Source: Komagataeibacter xylinus
GTDB taxonomy: Bacteria > Pseudomonadota > Alphaproteobacteria > Acetobacterales > Acetobacteraceae
Reading direction: 5' to 3'
DNA: 64,000 nt
Assembly (NCBI RefSeq): GCF_009834365.1
Contig: NZ_CP041348.1
Location: 1,959,001 to 2,023,000, forward strand
The notes under the pieces are model-generated. The model saw only the letters and a program-made list of their open reading frames with translations. It did not search any database and was not told the DNA's origin. Below are positions 52,991-62,299 of this stretch, piece by piece (positions within the stretch are counted from its first letter, which is position 1; every line of letters begins with the position of its first letter). The position numbers were made by a program, and so were the translations under genes.

Positions 52991-54247
52991 TCAGGCCACG
53001 TCAGGCACTTCAATGCCCGAGACGAATTTGTAGATGTCTTCATGGTGCAGCAGGAAGATGCGGTGTTTCTTGCCCAGCAGCAGGGCTTCCTGCGTGTAGG
53101 GCGCGTTGGAGACGATGGCACCAATATCGGCGCGGCTTTCGGTCTTTTCCCTTATGCCCTGCCAGATCACGTCATCATGCACCGGTTTGCGGTCGATCCA
53201 GCAATGCACCAGCATTTTCAGCCCGTTGCGGCTGCAATGGATGACCGAGCCGAGGCCGGTGGCCACGGGGGGGCGGATTTCCCATCCCGCCTTTTCGATC
53301 CATTGCGAGCAGAAAGCCGCGTATTCCGCCTGGTTCATGTCCTGATGGTAAATACCTGGCGTAAGTACGGTGGCGGAGGGTGTGCGGGCGGTATTGGCTG
53401 CAAGCGTGGTGAGGTGCGTGCAAACCGTCTTGTGAATGGCAGGCCAGAGCGCGCTCTGCCCGTCACGCGCGAGCGCAGGCAGCAGGGTCGTGCGCGTAAA
53501 GCGTTCTACATGCGTGCTCCATGGCGTGCGGCTGTGGGGCAGGGTGGTGGCGTTGGCCTCATCCTCGGCCTGCTGGTACCAGCGCGCGAGCATGGGGCGA
53601 TGGCGCTCGGCCAGTTGCAGGCAGGTGCCAATGGCCTTGCGCCGCCGCGCCATGACCCAGATCGTGCGCAGCACCCGCATCATGATCCATCCGGCGCCGG
53701 TAATGAGCATCAGCGTCAGGATGAGCGAGCCGAGTTTCTGGAAGCCGCGCGTCATGAAAAACAGGTCGGTTGGCAGCGGCGTTTCGCGGTTCTGCACGAT
53801 AACGGGCGGAGCGGGCGGGGGCGTGTCATCCTCGGCCTGTTGCTGCGGGCCTTCCGGGGTGGGGGTCTCGACTATGGTGGGTGCGGGGGGCGGCGTGACA
53901 TGAACCGGCGCAGGTGCAGGCGCGCCGATGGGGGTGATGTCACCGGTCATGAAATACTGCGGGGCCAGCCCCGGCACCGGCGGCACGCGGCGCATGAGCG
54001 GCAGCCCGTTGCGGTTGGCGATCTTTTCCCACTTTATGTCAGGGGTCACGGCATGGCAGTCGCCCTGCCGGAGCAGCGTCCGGCGCCACGCAGGGGGGTG
54101 TCTTGCGACCTCGGCAGCATCGGACAGGGCACGCAGGGCGGCATCATCCCCACAGGCAAGGGTGGGATGGGTCGCGCTGAACAGGCCCGCGGCGCTGGCG
54201 CTCGCAGGCAGCCACAGGAGCAGGCAGGCACTCGCCCATATCCGCAT
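52991..54247 (-). CDS. Membrane protein with degenerate Mrr-like nuclease domain
   Basis: A 418-residue protein. It has a signal-like N-terminus (residues 1-20), a globular segment to about 100, a Pro-rich linker (105-160), one membrane helix (172-194) and a cytoplasmic C-terminal half. Residues 310-410 follow the Mrr/RecB-type restriction endonuclease fold: YAAFCSQWIEKAGWEI, a strand pair and NAPYTQEALLLGKKHRIFLLHHEDI. The expected catalytic Asp (GxD) and QxK are replaced by GSVIHC and VHCW, so nuclease activity is unlikely. It may be a binding or sensing domain. It stands alone. Confidence 0.7.
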   Translation of the reverse strand: MRIWASACLLLWLPASASAAGLFSATHPTLACGDDAALRALSDAAEVARHPPAWRRTLLRQGDCHAVTPDIKWEKIANRNGLPLMRRVPPVPGLAPQYFMTGDITPIGAPAPAPVHVTPPPAPTIVETPTPEGPQQQAEDDTPPPAPPVIVQNRETPLPTDLFFMTRGFQKLGSLILTLMLITGAGWIMMRVLRTIWVMARRRKAIGTCLQLAERHRPMLARWYQQAEDEANATTLPHSRTPWSTHVERFTRTTLLPALARDGQSALWPAIHKTVCTHLTTLAANTARTPSATVLTPGIYHQDMNQAEYAAFCSQWIEKAGWEIRPPVATGLGSVIHCSRNGLKMLVHCWIDRKPVHDDVIWQGIREKTESRADIGAIVSNAPYTQEALLLGKKHRIFLLHHEDIYKFVSGIEVPDVA

Positions 54248-54524
54248 GATGCTCTTTATCCTTCCGGTCTGGTAAGCTGGCTGGCGCAGACCCTGGGTAT
54301 CAGCAAATCAAGATGTGTTAACGTGCAGATGCCGATATGCAGAATACGGTTGTTCTTGTAAACAGGCTTTATTTAGTCCTGTATGTTTGAATCTTGATTT
54401 CGCTGAACAGAGTGGCGCGAAAAAGTGGCATGTCCTTATCGGGTATCTGCCCCCTTGCCACTCTTATGGCGATGTTCACGAACTTCGCGGATGCTCGGTG
54501 CGACATGTTGGAAAGCAGGAGCGG
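54248..54524. other. Leader region upstream of cobC
   Basis: 277 bp. AGTGGCA (54424-54430) and TGCCACT (54456-54462) form a perfect 7-bp inverted repeat about 60 bp before cobC. I looked for a cobalamin riboswitch and could not assemble one (see rejected items). Confidence 0.5.
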
Positions 54525-55181
54525 ATGACTGACCGTTTTGCAGTAGTGCTGGCGCGCCATCCCGCCGTAACGGGCGCGGAAGGCGTGTGTTACGGCCAAC
54601 ACGACGTTGCCCTGGCCGAGGGGTGGGAGCGCATGGCCGATGGCCTGCGCACCGTCATGCAGAGTGTGGGGTGCCGGATTCTGTTCTCGTCTCCCGCGCG
54701 GCGGTGCCGCATGGTGGCGGAGCGGGTCGCGCAATTCATGAATCTGGAGTTGAGGGTGGATTCACGTCTGCGTGAGATCAGCTTCGGGGAGTGGGAGGGC
54801 CGTCCCTGGAGCCGAATCTCGCGCACGGCACTTGATGCGTGGGCGGCAGATGTAAGTGGATTTACCCCCCCCGGCGGCGAGAGCGGCACCGCGCTGCGCA
54901 CCCGCGTACGGCATTTCTGGAACGAGATGCAGCAGCGCGGCCAGTCCTGCGCCATCATCACTCATGGCGGCCCGCTGCGACTCATGCATGGCATGGTTCA
55001 TGGTGCGGCGGGCAACCTGCTTGCCCCCTCGCCACCCATGGGCTCGGTGCGGGTGATCGAGCAGGGGAGTGCTGCGTTCAGCACAGGGCCGTCAGAACTG
55101 CGCATTCCGTCACGACTGCCGTTGCACCAAGAACGTCACCGGTCTGTCCGCCAAGTTGCCAGCGTGCAAGGCAGTACATAA
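54525..55181 (+). CDS. cobC: Histidine phosphatase, alpha-ribazole phosphatase type
   Basis: A 218-residue phosphoglycerate mutase-fold protein: LARHPAVTG near residue 9 (RH motif, phospho-His), SSPARRCRMVAE near 57, ISFGEWEGRPW near 85 and THGGPLR near 146. In Salmonella nomenclature CobC removes phosphate from alpha-ribazole phosphate or the cobalamin phosphate. AGGAG precedes ATG 54525. Its last 104 bases overlap the end of cobS on the other strand. Placement in a cobalamin cluster supports the call. Confidence 0.82.
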   Translation: MTDRFAVVLARHPAVTGAEGVCYGQHDVALAEGWERMADGLRTVMQSVGCRILFSSPARRCRMVAERVAQFMNLELRVDSRLREISFGEWEGRPWSRISRTALDAWAADVSGFTPPGGESGTALRTRVRHFWNEMQQRGQSCAIITHGGPLRLMHGMVHGAAGNLLAPSPPMGSVRVIEQGSAAFSTGPSELRIPSRLPLHQERHRSVRQVASVQGST

Positions 55182-55830
55182 GAACGCTGCCCAGCAAGGC
55201 TACGGCGCACGCGGTGAGTGCCCTTGTCGCGGGCAGCAGCATGGCGGCTAGCGCCACGGCAAAACCAAGGCAGGCCACAAGCACCGTGCGGGGCAGGCTG
55301 GTCATGGTGCTTGCCAGCCCGTCGTGCCGCGCGGGTGGTAGCTGCCACAGCACGCCCGCCATGGTGGCACGGGCCAGCGCGCCTGCCACCGGCAGTGCCA
55401 CCAGTGCGACAGGCCCCGGCATGGCGGCAAGGGCCGTGGTCCGTATCAGCAGGGCCATGACCAGCGCCATCACGCCATAACTGCCCACGCGGCTGTCGCG
55501 CATGATCTCGAGCTTGCGCGCCCGGTCGCGGCCCCCGCCGCAGCCATCGGCCATGTCGGCCAGGCCATCTTCATGCAGGCCACCGCATAGCAGCAGCAGC
55601 AGGCCCACGCACCAGCCCGCAGCGGGCAGCGGGGCAAGTCCAAGCCGTAGCGCTGCCCCGTAGGCCAGGGCCGCAAACGCGTTGATGCCCGCGCCAATCA
55701 GGGGCCAGCACCATAGCGAGCGTGTCATGCTGTAGGGCAGTCCGTCATGTGCCAGCCAGCCCGTGGGCAGGCGGGTCAGCAGCCCCAGCCCGCACACGAG
55801 ATCGGCGCGCAGTCGGGCCACAATGTTCAT
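55078..55830 (-). CDS. cobS: Cobalamin synthase (adenosylcobinamide-GDP ribazoletransferase)
   Basis: A 250-residue inner-membrane enzyme that joins adenosylcobinamide-GDP and alpha-ribazole. The Asp-rich motif GGLHEDGLADMADGCGGG near residue 82 and RDSRVGSYG near 110 are diagnostic. ATG 55830 overlaps the cobT stop (ATGA). The 3' end runs 104 bp into cobC on the other strand. Confidence 0.93.
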   Translation of the reverse strand: MNIVARLRADLVCGLGLLTRLPTGWLAHDGLPYSMTRSLWCWPLIGAGINAFAALAYGAALRLGLAPLPAAGWCVGLLLLLCGGLHEDGLADMADGCGGGRDRARKLEIMRDSRVGSYGVMALVMALLIRTTALAAMPGPVALVALPVAGALARATMAGVLWQLPPARHDGLASTMTSLPRTVLVACLGFAVALAAMLLPATRALTACAVALLGSVLMYCLARWQLGGQTGDVLGATAVVTECAVLTALC

Positions 55831-56852
55831 TCCCGCCCGCTCACCTGTGCCTGCGCGAAGGTGGCCATGCCGCACAGACACGCTACCGCCGCGCGCACCA
55901 GCCCCACGGCAAGCCCAGCGCCCGAGCCTTCGCCCAGCCGCAGCCCCAGATCAATCAGCGGCGTCAGCTCCAGTTCTGCCGCAAGGTGGGCGTGCCCCCC
56001 TTCAGCCGAGCAGTGGGCCAGCCGCGTATGGGCCAGTCCTTCGGGCACGAGCACGCCCAGCGGAGCCACGGCCGCCGTGCAGATGAAGCCATCAACCAGC
56101 ACGGGAATATCCCTGTAGCGCGCGGCCAGCACCGCCCCGAATATGGCCGCGAGTTCGTGTCCGCCCACATGGCGCAGGATGTCGAGCGGGTCGCATACCC
56201 CGGCATGATGGGCCAGCGCGCGGTCGATCACCGCCGCCTTGTGGCGCACGCCTGCCTCATCCAGCCCGGTGCCGCGCCCGGCCCACCGTGCACCGCCGCC
56301 GCCAAACAGGGCGGCGCACATGGCAGCGGCAGGGGTGGTGTTGCCAATGCCCATCTCGCCCACGCATAGCAGGTCGGTGCCCGGCTGGACCGCGCGCATG
56401 CCCGTGGCGATGGCGCGCAGGAAGGTGGCTTCATCCATGGCGGGGGCGTGCGTAAGGTCCGCTGTGGGGCGCAGGTCTTCCACTTCCACCACGCGCAGCC
56501 GTGCACCTGCTACGCGGGCAATCTGGTTGATGGCCGCGCCGCCGGTGCGAAAATTCTCGACCATCTGGCGCGTGACATCGCTGGGCCAGGGGGTCACCCC
56601 CTGCGCGGTCACGCCGTGATTGCCCGCGAAGACGATGATATCCACCCGCTCGGCCCGCGGGCGGTCGGTGCGCTGCCACTGTCCGGCCCAGCTTGCCAGT
56701 TCCTCCAGCCGGCCAAGACTGCCCGGTGGCTTGGTCAGCTGGCTGTCATGGCTGGCAATGGCGGCACCGGCGGCGCTGTCGGCGGTGGGAAGGTCGCGGC
56801 ACAGCGCACGCAGCGCGGCCATGTCCTGCGGTATGGAAAGACGGGATGGCAT
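55827..56852 (-). CDS. cobT: Nicotinate-nucleotide-dimethylbenzimidazole phosphoribosyltransferase
   Basis: A 341-residue CobT that activates the lower ligand as alpha-ribazole phosphate. The motifs LTKPPGSLGRLEELA near residue 40, FAGNHGV near 75, GEMGIGNTT near 170 and the catalytic Glu in LRLGEGSGA near 315 are all present. It is first of the cobT-cobS pair and divergent from cobP with 52 bp between the starts. Confidence 0.95.
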   Translation of the reverse strand: MPSRLSIPQDMAALRALCRDLPTADSAAGAAIASHDSQLTKPPGSLGRLEELASWAGQWQRTDRPRAERVDIIVFAGNHGVTAQGVTPWPSDVTRQMVENFRTGGAAINQIARVAGARLRVVEVEDLRPTADLTHAPAMDEATFLRAIATGMRAVQPGTDLLCVGEMGIGNTTPAAAMCAALFGGGGARWAGRGTGLDEAGVRHKAAVIDRALAHHAGVCDPLDILRHVGGHELAAIFGAVLAARYRDIPVLVDGFICTAAVAPLGVLVPEGLAHTRLAHCSAEGGHAHLAAELELTPLIDLGLRLGEGSGAGLAVGLVRAAVACLCGMATFAQAQVSGRE

Positions 56853-56904
56853 GGGCAGCGTTGTGTGGTCTTATGCGCGCCGATGCAAGATGTGGGAGGA
56901 TAAA

Positions 56905-57444
56905 ATGATGGCGGATGGCACGCACACCATGCCAGCAGGGCTGCAGGGCTGCATTTTCGTGCTTGGCGGCGCGCGCTCGGGCAAGAGTGCGTTTGCCGAG
57001 GGGCTGTTTGCCTCATGGCCCGCGCCCTGGACCTATCTTGCCACCTGTCAGCCCCGTGATGGCGAAATGGATGCCCGCGTGAGCCGCCACCGTGCCCGCC
57101 GGGGCGAAAACTGGCGCACCGCCGAGGAACCGCTCGACCTGCCCCGCGCGCTCGATGCCGCAGGCACCAGCCCCGTGCTGGTCGACTGCCTGACCCTGTG
57201 GCTGACCAACCTCATGCTGGCCGAACGTGACATTCCCGCAGCAACGCAGGCGCTGCTGGCCGCCCTCGAACGCCGCGCGGGACCGACGGTGCTGGTCTCG
57301 AACGAGGTGGGGCAGGGCATCGTGCCCGACAATGCGCTGGCGCGGCGCTTCCGTGATGAGGCAGGGCTTATGCATCAGGCTATTGCGCGTGGGGCTGCTC
57401 GTGTTGTCTTTGTGGTGGCAGGCCTGCCAATGGAGATGAAATGA
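56905..57444 (+). CDS. cobP: Adenosylcobinamide kinase / guanylyltransferase
   Basis: A 179-residue CobP/CobU with the P-loop LGGARSGKSAFAEGLF near residue 20, RVSRHRARRGENWRTAEEP near 52, VDCLTLWLTNL near 92 and VSNEVGQGIVPDN near 130. It phosphorylates adenosylcobinamide and adds GMP. GGAGG ends 5 bases before ATG 56905. The stop overlaps the cobO start. Confidence 0.94.
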   Translation: MMADGTHTMPAGLQGCIFVLGGARSGKSAFAEGLFASWPAPWTYLATCQPRDGEMDARVSRHRARRGENWRTAEEPLDLPRALDAAGTSPVLVDCLTLWLTNLMLAERDIPAATQALLAALERRAGPTVLVSNEVGQGIVPDNALARRFRDEAGLMHQAIARGAARVVFVVAGLPMEMK

Positions 57445-58049
57445 CCCTGACCCCCGAAGAAATCCGCCACCGTGAAAAAATGGCCAGGCGCAAGGCCGTG
57501 CAGGACCGGGAGGTGGAAAGCAAATCCATCGAGAAGGGGCTGCTGGCCGTGCATACGGGGGCGGGCAAGGGCAAGTCCACCGCGGCCTTCGGCATGGCGC
57601 TGCGCACGCTGGCCCATGGCGGGCGGATCGTGGTGATCCAGTTCATCAAGGGGGCGTGGAACACCGGCGAGCGCAAGGCGCTGGAACGCTTTGGCGATCA
57701 GGTGGAATGGCATGCGCTGGGCGAGGGCTTTACCTGGAACACGCAGGACCGTGCCAAGGATATCGCCAACTGCCGTGCTGCATGGGAGCAGGCCAGGGCC
57801 GCGCTGAAGCGTAATGATGTGAGCATGGTGATTCTGGACGAACTCAACATCGCCCTGCGCTATGACTACCTGCCTATTGACGATGTGCTGACCGATATCG
57901 CCGCCCGTCCCCCCATGCAGCACGTGGTGGTGACAGGCCGCAACGCCCGCCCGGCCATGATCGAGGCCGCCGACCTCGTGACCGAGATGACGCAGGTGGC
58001 GCATCACTTCAAGAAAGGCGTCAAGGCACAGGCCGGGATCGAGTTCTGA
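57441..58049 (+). CDS. cobO: Cob(I)yrinic acid a,c-diamide adenosyltransferase
   Basis: A 202-residue CobO/BtuR-type enzyme adding the 5'-deoxyadenosyl ligand. P-loop [14 protein letters not shown] near residue 39, [18 protein letters not shown] near 66 and [12 protein letters not shown] near 133. It overlaps cobP by 4 bases and is followed by cobQ after 2 bases, so cobP-cobO-cobQ is one operon. Confidence 0.95.
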   Translation: MTLTPEEIRHREKMARRKAVQDREVESKSIEKGLLAVHTGAGKGKSTAAFGMALRTLAHGGRIVVIQFIKGAWNTGERKALERFGDQVEWHALGEGFTWNTQDRAKDIANCRAAWEQARAALKRNDVSMVILDELNIALRYDYLPIDDVLTDIAARPPMQHVVVTGRNARPAMIEAADLVTEMTQVAHHFKKGVKAQAGIEF

Positions 58050-58051
58050 GC

Positions 58052-59524
58052 ATGGCGCGCGCACTCATGTTTCAGGGCACGGGCTCCAGTGTTGGCAAGT
58101 CCGTGCTGGTGGCAGGGCTGTGCCGGTTATTGGCCCGCCGGGGGCTGCGCGTGCGCCCGTTCAAGCCGCAGAACATGTCCAACAACGCTGCCGTGACGGC
58201 TGATGGCGGCGAGATCGGGCGCGCGCAGGCGCTGCAGGCCCGTGCCTGCGGGGTGTCGCTTTCGGTGCATATGAACCCGGTGCTGCTCAAGCCGCAGGGC
58301 ATGACCGGCTCGCAGCTTGTGGTGCGCGGGCAGATGCGCGGGCAGGTGCGCGCGCGTGATTTCCAGTCCTTCAAGCGCGGGCTGATGCCCGAGGTGCTGG
58401 GCAGTTTCCACACCCTTGCCGCCGAGGCCGACATCGTGCTGGTGGAAGGGGCGGGCTCTGCCTCTGAGGTCAACCTGCGTGCCGATGATATTGCCAATAT
58501 GGGTTTTGCCCAGGCGGCGGATATTGATGTGGTGCTGATTGGCGATATCGACCGGGGCGGTGTAATCGCGAGCCTCGTGGGCACGAAGGTGGTGGTGGCA
58601 CCCGATGACGCGCGGCGCATAAGGGGTTTTATCGTCAACCGCATGCGCGGCGACCCCGCGCTGTTTGCCGCGGGCATGGACGAGATTGCCCGCATGACCG
58701 GCTGGCAGCCCATGGGCCTCGTGCCGTTTCTGGACCGGGTGCGCGCCCTGCCGGCGGAGGACGCAGCCGATCTTGCCGCCGGTGGTGGCCCGCGCGGAGC
58801 GGGCGTGCGCATTGCCGTGCCGTGCCTGCCCATGATTGCCAATTTTGATGATCTCGACCCGCTGGCGGCGGAAGAAGGCGTGTCGCTGACCATGGTGCCG
58901 CGCGGGCAGGTGCTGCCCGAATGTGACCTGATCATCCTGCCTGGCGCCAAGGCCACCATTGCCGATCTGGCCGTGCTGCGCGCGGAGGGGTGGGATATCG
59001 ACATCCACGCCCATGTGCGCCGTGGCGGCCATGTGCTGGGCATCTGTGGTGGCTACCAGATGCTGGGCCGCCGCATTGCCGACCCCGACGGCATTGAGGG
59101 ACCACCCGCCACGGTAGAGGGGCTTGGCCTGCTTGATGTGACGACCGTTCTGGCAGGCCACAAGCGGCTGGAGGAGGTAACCGGCGCACTGCTGCCCGAA
59201 CGCGTGCCCCTGCATGGTTACGAGATGCATATCGGCCGCACCGAGGGGCCCGACGCTGGGCGACCGCTGATCGACCTTGGCGGCCAGCGTGAGGGCGCGG
59301 TCAGCCCCTCGGGCCGGATATGGGGCACTTATGTGCATGGCCTGCTGGCCGATGGCCGTGCAAGGGCGGCCTTGCTGGCGCGGCTTGGCGCACATTCGCG
59401 CGCGCAGGACCATGATGCGACGGTGGATGCGGCACTCGATGCACTGGCCGACCATCTGCAAGCGCATCTCGATATTGACGGTTTGCTGGCGATGGCGCGT
59501 CCGGTGCAGGGTGGATCAGGATAG
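58052..59524 (+). CDS. cobQ: Cobyric acid synthase
   Basis: A 490-residue amidotransferase that adds four amide groups to adenosylcobyrinic acid diamide. The synthetase domain has [15 protein letters not shown] and [20 protein letters not shown]. The glutaminase domain has the Cys in [12 protein letters not shown] near residue 331 and the His in GTYVHGL near 427. Last gene of the operon; repeat copy J follows. Confidence 0.96.
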   Translation: MARALMFQGTGSSVGKSVLVAGLCRLLARRGLRVRPFKPQNMSNNAAVTADGGEIGRAQALQARACGVSLSVHMNPVLLKPQGMTGSQLVVRGQMRGQVRARDFQSFKRGLMPEVLGSFHTLAAEADIVLVEGAGSASEVNLRADDIANMGFAQAADIDVVLIGDIDRGGVIASLVGTKVVVAPDDARRIRGFIVNRMRGDPALFAAGMDEIARMTGWQPMGLVPFLDRVRALPAEDAADLAAGGGPRGAGVRIAVPCLPMIANFDDLDPLAAEEGVSLTMVPRGQVLPECDLIILPGAKATIADLAVLRAEGWDIDIHAHVRRGGHVLGICGGYQMLGRRIADPDGIEGPPATVEGLGLLDVTTVLAGHKRLEEVTGALLPERVPLHGYEMHIGRTEGPDAGRPLIDLGGQREGAVSPSGRIWGTYVHGLLADGRARAALLARLGAHSRAQDHDATVDAALDALADHLQAHLDIDGLLAMARPVQGGSG

Positions 59525-59528
59525 GGAT

Positions 59529-59582
59529 AAGAGTTTTTGTGTGCCGCCTTTTTTCAGAAAGAACGTCGCCCAAAAACTTTTA
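59529..59582. repeat. Dispersed hairpin repeat, rearranged, copy J
   Basis: Outer arms GAGTTTTTG and CCCAAAAACTTTT are kept, but the interior (TGCCGCCTTTTTTCAGAAAG) mixes parts that would belong to opposite orientations. It lies 4 bp after the cobQ stop, between convergent genes. Confidence 0.55.
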
Positions 59583-59593
59583 TTACTTTCAAC

Positions 59594-60601
59594 TCAGCGC
59601 CGTCGTGCCATTCGGGCCAGCAGGAGCATGGCTGTCAGCCCGGCCAGTGTCTGGATCAGGCATGCGCGACGGTACAATGCCAGTGCACGGAACAGGTCAG
59701 CCGGGCGGAGGTCCGGCGTGCCATCGCCCACCCACGGTTCGGCCACGCGTACGCCGTTATAGGCGCGTGGGCCAGACAGGCGGATGCCCAGCGCGCCTGC
59801 CATGGCCGCCTCCGGCCAGCCTGCGTTGGGCGAGCGGTGGGTGCGGGCATCACGTCGCAACACGCGTAAGGCTGCGTGCGCATCCATGCCGGGCAGGCTC
59901 AGGGCGGCAAGGATGAGCCACAGGGCAGACAGGCGCGAGGCAGGCAGGTTGACCAGATCATCCAGCCGCGCCGCCGCATAGCCAAAGGCTTCATGGCGGG
60001 GTGTGCGGTGGCCGATCATGCTGTCTGCCGTATTGACCGCCTTGTAGAATACCGCCCCTGGCAATCCGCCCAGCGCCATCCAGAACAGGGGGGCAACGAT
60101 CCCGTCGGAGAAGTTTTCGGCCAGCGTCTCGGTGGCCGCGCGCAGCACGCCCGCCTCATCAAGCTGTTCGGGGTCGCGGCCCACGATGTGCGAGACCGCG
60201 CGGCGGGCGGCGGGCAGGCTGACCTGCGCCTGTTGTGCTACGGCCAGCACATGGTCATGCAGCGAGCGCTGGGCCACCAGCGAACTGGCCAGCATGCCGG
60301 TCAGTGGCAGGGCCACGCTGGGCGGCAGGATGCGCCGGATGCTGCGTTCAAGGGCTACGGCGGCCAGGGTTGGCACGGCCACGGTCACGGCACTCGCCAC
60401 AAAGCCGTTGGCCCGGCGGCGGATGGGGGTGCATTCGGGTGTGTTCAGTCGGCGGTCCAGCCCATCAATCAGACGGCCAATCCAGATCACGGGGTGCCCG
60501 ATCCGGCTGACAAGCGCCTGCGGGTAGCCAGCCATGGCATCGGTGACCGAGGCCACGCAGGCAGTGCTTACAGGACGAAGCAGAAGACGGGAAAGGCGCA
60601 T
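59594..60601 (-). CDS. cobD: Adenosylcobinamide-phosphate synthase
   Basis: A 335-residue membrane protein of the CobD/CbiB family that attaches the aminopropanol arm. GHPVIWIGRLIDGLDRRLN near residue 34, TETLAENFSDGIVAPLFW near 158, YKAVNTADSMIGHR near 185 and SPNAGWPEAAMAGALG near 255 are family blocks. ATG 60601 fits the family; the frame continues to 60682. It converges on cobQ and is separate from the other operons. Confidence 0.93.
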   Translation of the reverse strand: MRLSRLLLRPVSTACVASVTDAMAGYPQALVSRIGHPVIWIGRLIDGLDRRLNTPECTPIRRRANGFVASAVTVAVPTLAAVALERSIRRILPPSVALPLTGMLASSLVAQRSLHDHVLAVAQQAQVSLPAARRAVSHIVGRDPEQLDEAGVLRAATETLAENFSDGIVAPLFWMALGGLPGAVFYKAVNTADSMIGHRTPRHEAFGYAAARLDDLVNLPASRLSALWLILAALSLPGMDAHAALRVLRRDARTHRSPNAGWPEAAMAGALGIRLSGPRAYNGVRVAEPWVGDGTPDLRPADLFRALALYRRACLIQTLAGLTAMLLLARMARRR

Positions 60602-60968
60602 GCCTCGATGGATATTGTGCTCCCTGCACAGGGTCAAGGGCGGGGAGAACGGGTGGTGCGCGGTCATGATTTTGGCAGGCAATCGAGGGCCTGCGCATGA
60701 CAGATATAGGACTCATGGACTTCTATTGTCACGCATGATGTAATTATAATGGTAAAAACTGTGAATATGAAATTACTTTAAGGTATATGGAAAAACAACA
60801 ATAAAATAACCTGAATTATATTATAAGTATAATGATGAAAAAGTAAATCCGTAGCCAGAATGCAAACATCGGCAGACCGGCCGCGCACATAAGAAATTTT
60901 GATACCGCAACCCTTCGGCCACGGGGCGAATATCAAGATGAATACTATTGTAATTTACGAGAAAGAAA
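60602..60968. other. AT-rich gene-free region
   Basis: 367 bp; from about 60730 on it is far richer in A and T than the genes around it. No gene seen. Start of an accessory segment that reaches to about 62.9 kb. Confidence 0.6.
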
Positions 60969-61369
60969 ATGATCCATAACAATAAAATTAAAAAATTGTT
61001 TTTCTCAATGCTGCTTTTGCCATTTCTTGGTGGTTGTGTTCATCCAGCGCCACCTGCAATGCCATTCAACAGCAGTGAGGTATCATGAGCACAAAAACCG
61101 GGTCAGGCGGCCATAAAGGGGTGTGTCAGTGGCGCAATTTTTACAAAGCAGCATACTTACGCCGTTTCCGGTGGGAATGAGACGATTTATAAATCTGAAG
61201 ATATGCCAGGCTCCATCATGCAGGTTCCCCGGGTTCATTTTACTGTCGATCTGCTGCCGCAGGCTGCCTATATGCATGCACTGGCAAAAAAAATGGATTT
61301 TTATGGTTTGATGCATGGCTACAAAACCCTGAATGATCCCCGCTGGGTTGATCCGTCAGTGTTGCCTTA

Positions 61370-62299
61370 GAGCCTGATCCGAAAGTTTTTGAACAATACC
61401 AGCCTGTTGTGATTCATCCGTCTTTACGAAGAGATGGAGTGAATGGTGACATGGACTGGTATTGCCCGACGTGAACATAGCCGGGAAGGACTGCGATATC
61501 CATCGGATATGATGGACGGGGAATGGGCTTTGATCATGCCATTTGTGCCCCCTGCGAAACGGGGCGGTCGCCCTCGCACGACGGATATGCGCGAGGTGGT
61601 CAATGCGATGCTCTACATAGCCTCGGCCGGGTGCGCGTGGCGCCTGCTGCCGAAATGCTTTCCGCCGGTCTCGACTGTCAGGCGCTATTTCTACGCCTGG
61701 CGTGATACCGGGCTGTTCGAGGTCATGAATACGGTGCTGGTCATGAGCCTGCGCGAGATCGAGGGGCGTGAAGCCTCCCCGAGCGCGGGCGTGATTGACA
61801 GCCAGTCGGTGAAAACTACGGAAAGCGGCGGGCTTTCGGGCTATGACGCGGGCAAGAAGGTCAAGGGCCGCAAGCGCCATATCGTGACTGATACCTGCGG
61901 CTTCCTGATCTTTCTCCTCGTTCATGCCGCCGATATCCAGGATCGTGATGGGGCCGTTGATGTCCTGGCGGCAATACGCAGGCGCTTTCCCTGGCTGCGC
62001 CACATCTTCGCTGATGGCGGCTATGCTGGCGAGAAATTGCGATCCGCGCTCGCCTCCATGGGAAAATGGACGGTCGAAATCATCAGGCGGTCCGATACGG
62101 TGAAAGGCTTTCAGATCCTGCCGCGCCGCTGGGTGGTTGAACGGACATTCGCCTGGCTGGGACGGTGCAGGCGGCTCGCCAAAGATTGGGAACAATCCAT
62201 TGCGTCCTCAACCGCATGGACATTGATCGCCTCGATCCGCATGCTCACACGACGGACAGCAAGGCATTGTCAAGCTTGAAAAACTTTCGGATCGGGCTC
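61370..62299 (+). mobile_element. IS5-family insertion sequence, IS1031 type (930 bp)
   Basis: Exactly 930 bp. Terminal inverted repeats start GAGCC(T/C)GATCCGAAAGTTTT; only about 2 of 24 positions differ between the ends. It is flanked by direct TTA repeats (61367-61369 and 62300-62302), matching the TNA target of the IS1031 group. Intact and probably able to move. Confidence 0.93.
61443..62279 (+). CDS. IS1031-type transposase (IS5 family, DDE)
   Basis: A 278-residue transposase in one frame. The N-terminal domain (YPSDMMDGEWALIMPFVPP, GGRPRTTDMREVVNAMLYI) is that of the IS5/IS1031 group. Catalytic residues: Asp in GVIDSQSVKTTE near 117, Asp in HIFADGGYAGEK near 188 and Glu in RRWVVERTFAWLGRCRRLAKD near 238. 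No frameshift or stop is present. Confidence 0.95.
   Translation: MVTWTGIARREHSREGLRYPSDMMDGEWALIMPFVPPAKRGGRPRTTDMREVVNAMLYIASAGCAWRLLPKCFPPVSTVRRYFYAWRDTGLFEVMNTVLVMSLREIEGREASPSAGVIDSQSVKTTESGGLSGYDAGKKVKGRKRHIVTDTCGFLIFLLVHAADIQDRDGAVDVLAAIRRRFPWLRHIFADGGYAGEKLRSALASMGKWTVEIIRRSDTVKGFQILPRRWVVERTFAWLGRCRRLAKDWEQSIASSTAWTLIASIRMLTRRTARHCQA

Noticed and set aside
54290..54524. Cobalamin riboswitch upstream of cobC
   Set aside because: GCCACT and a run of C are present, but the conserved B12-box core and the usual GCAACTG and GGGAA blocks are not, and GCCACT pairs with AGTGGCA instead. The 52-bp gap between cobT and cobP is too short to hold one.
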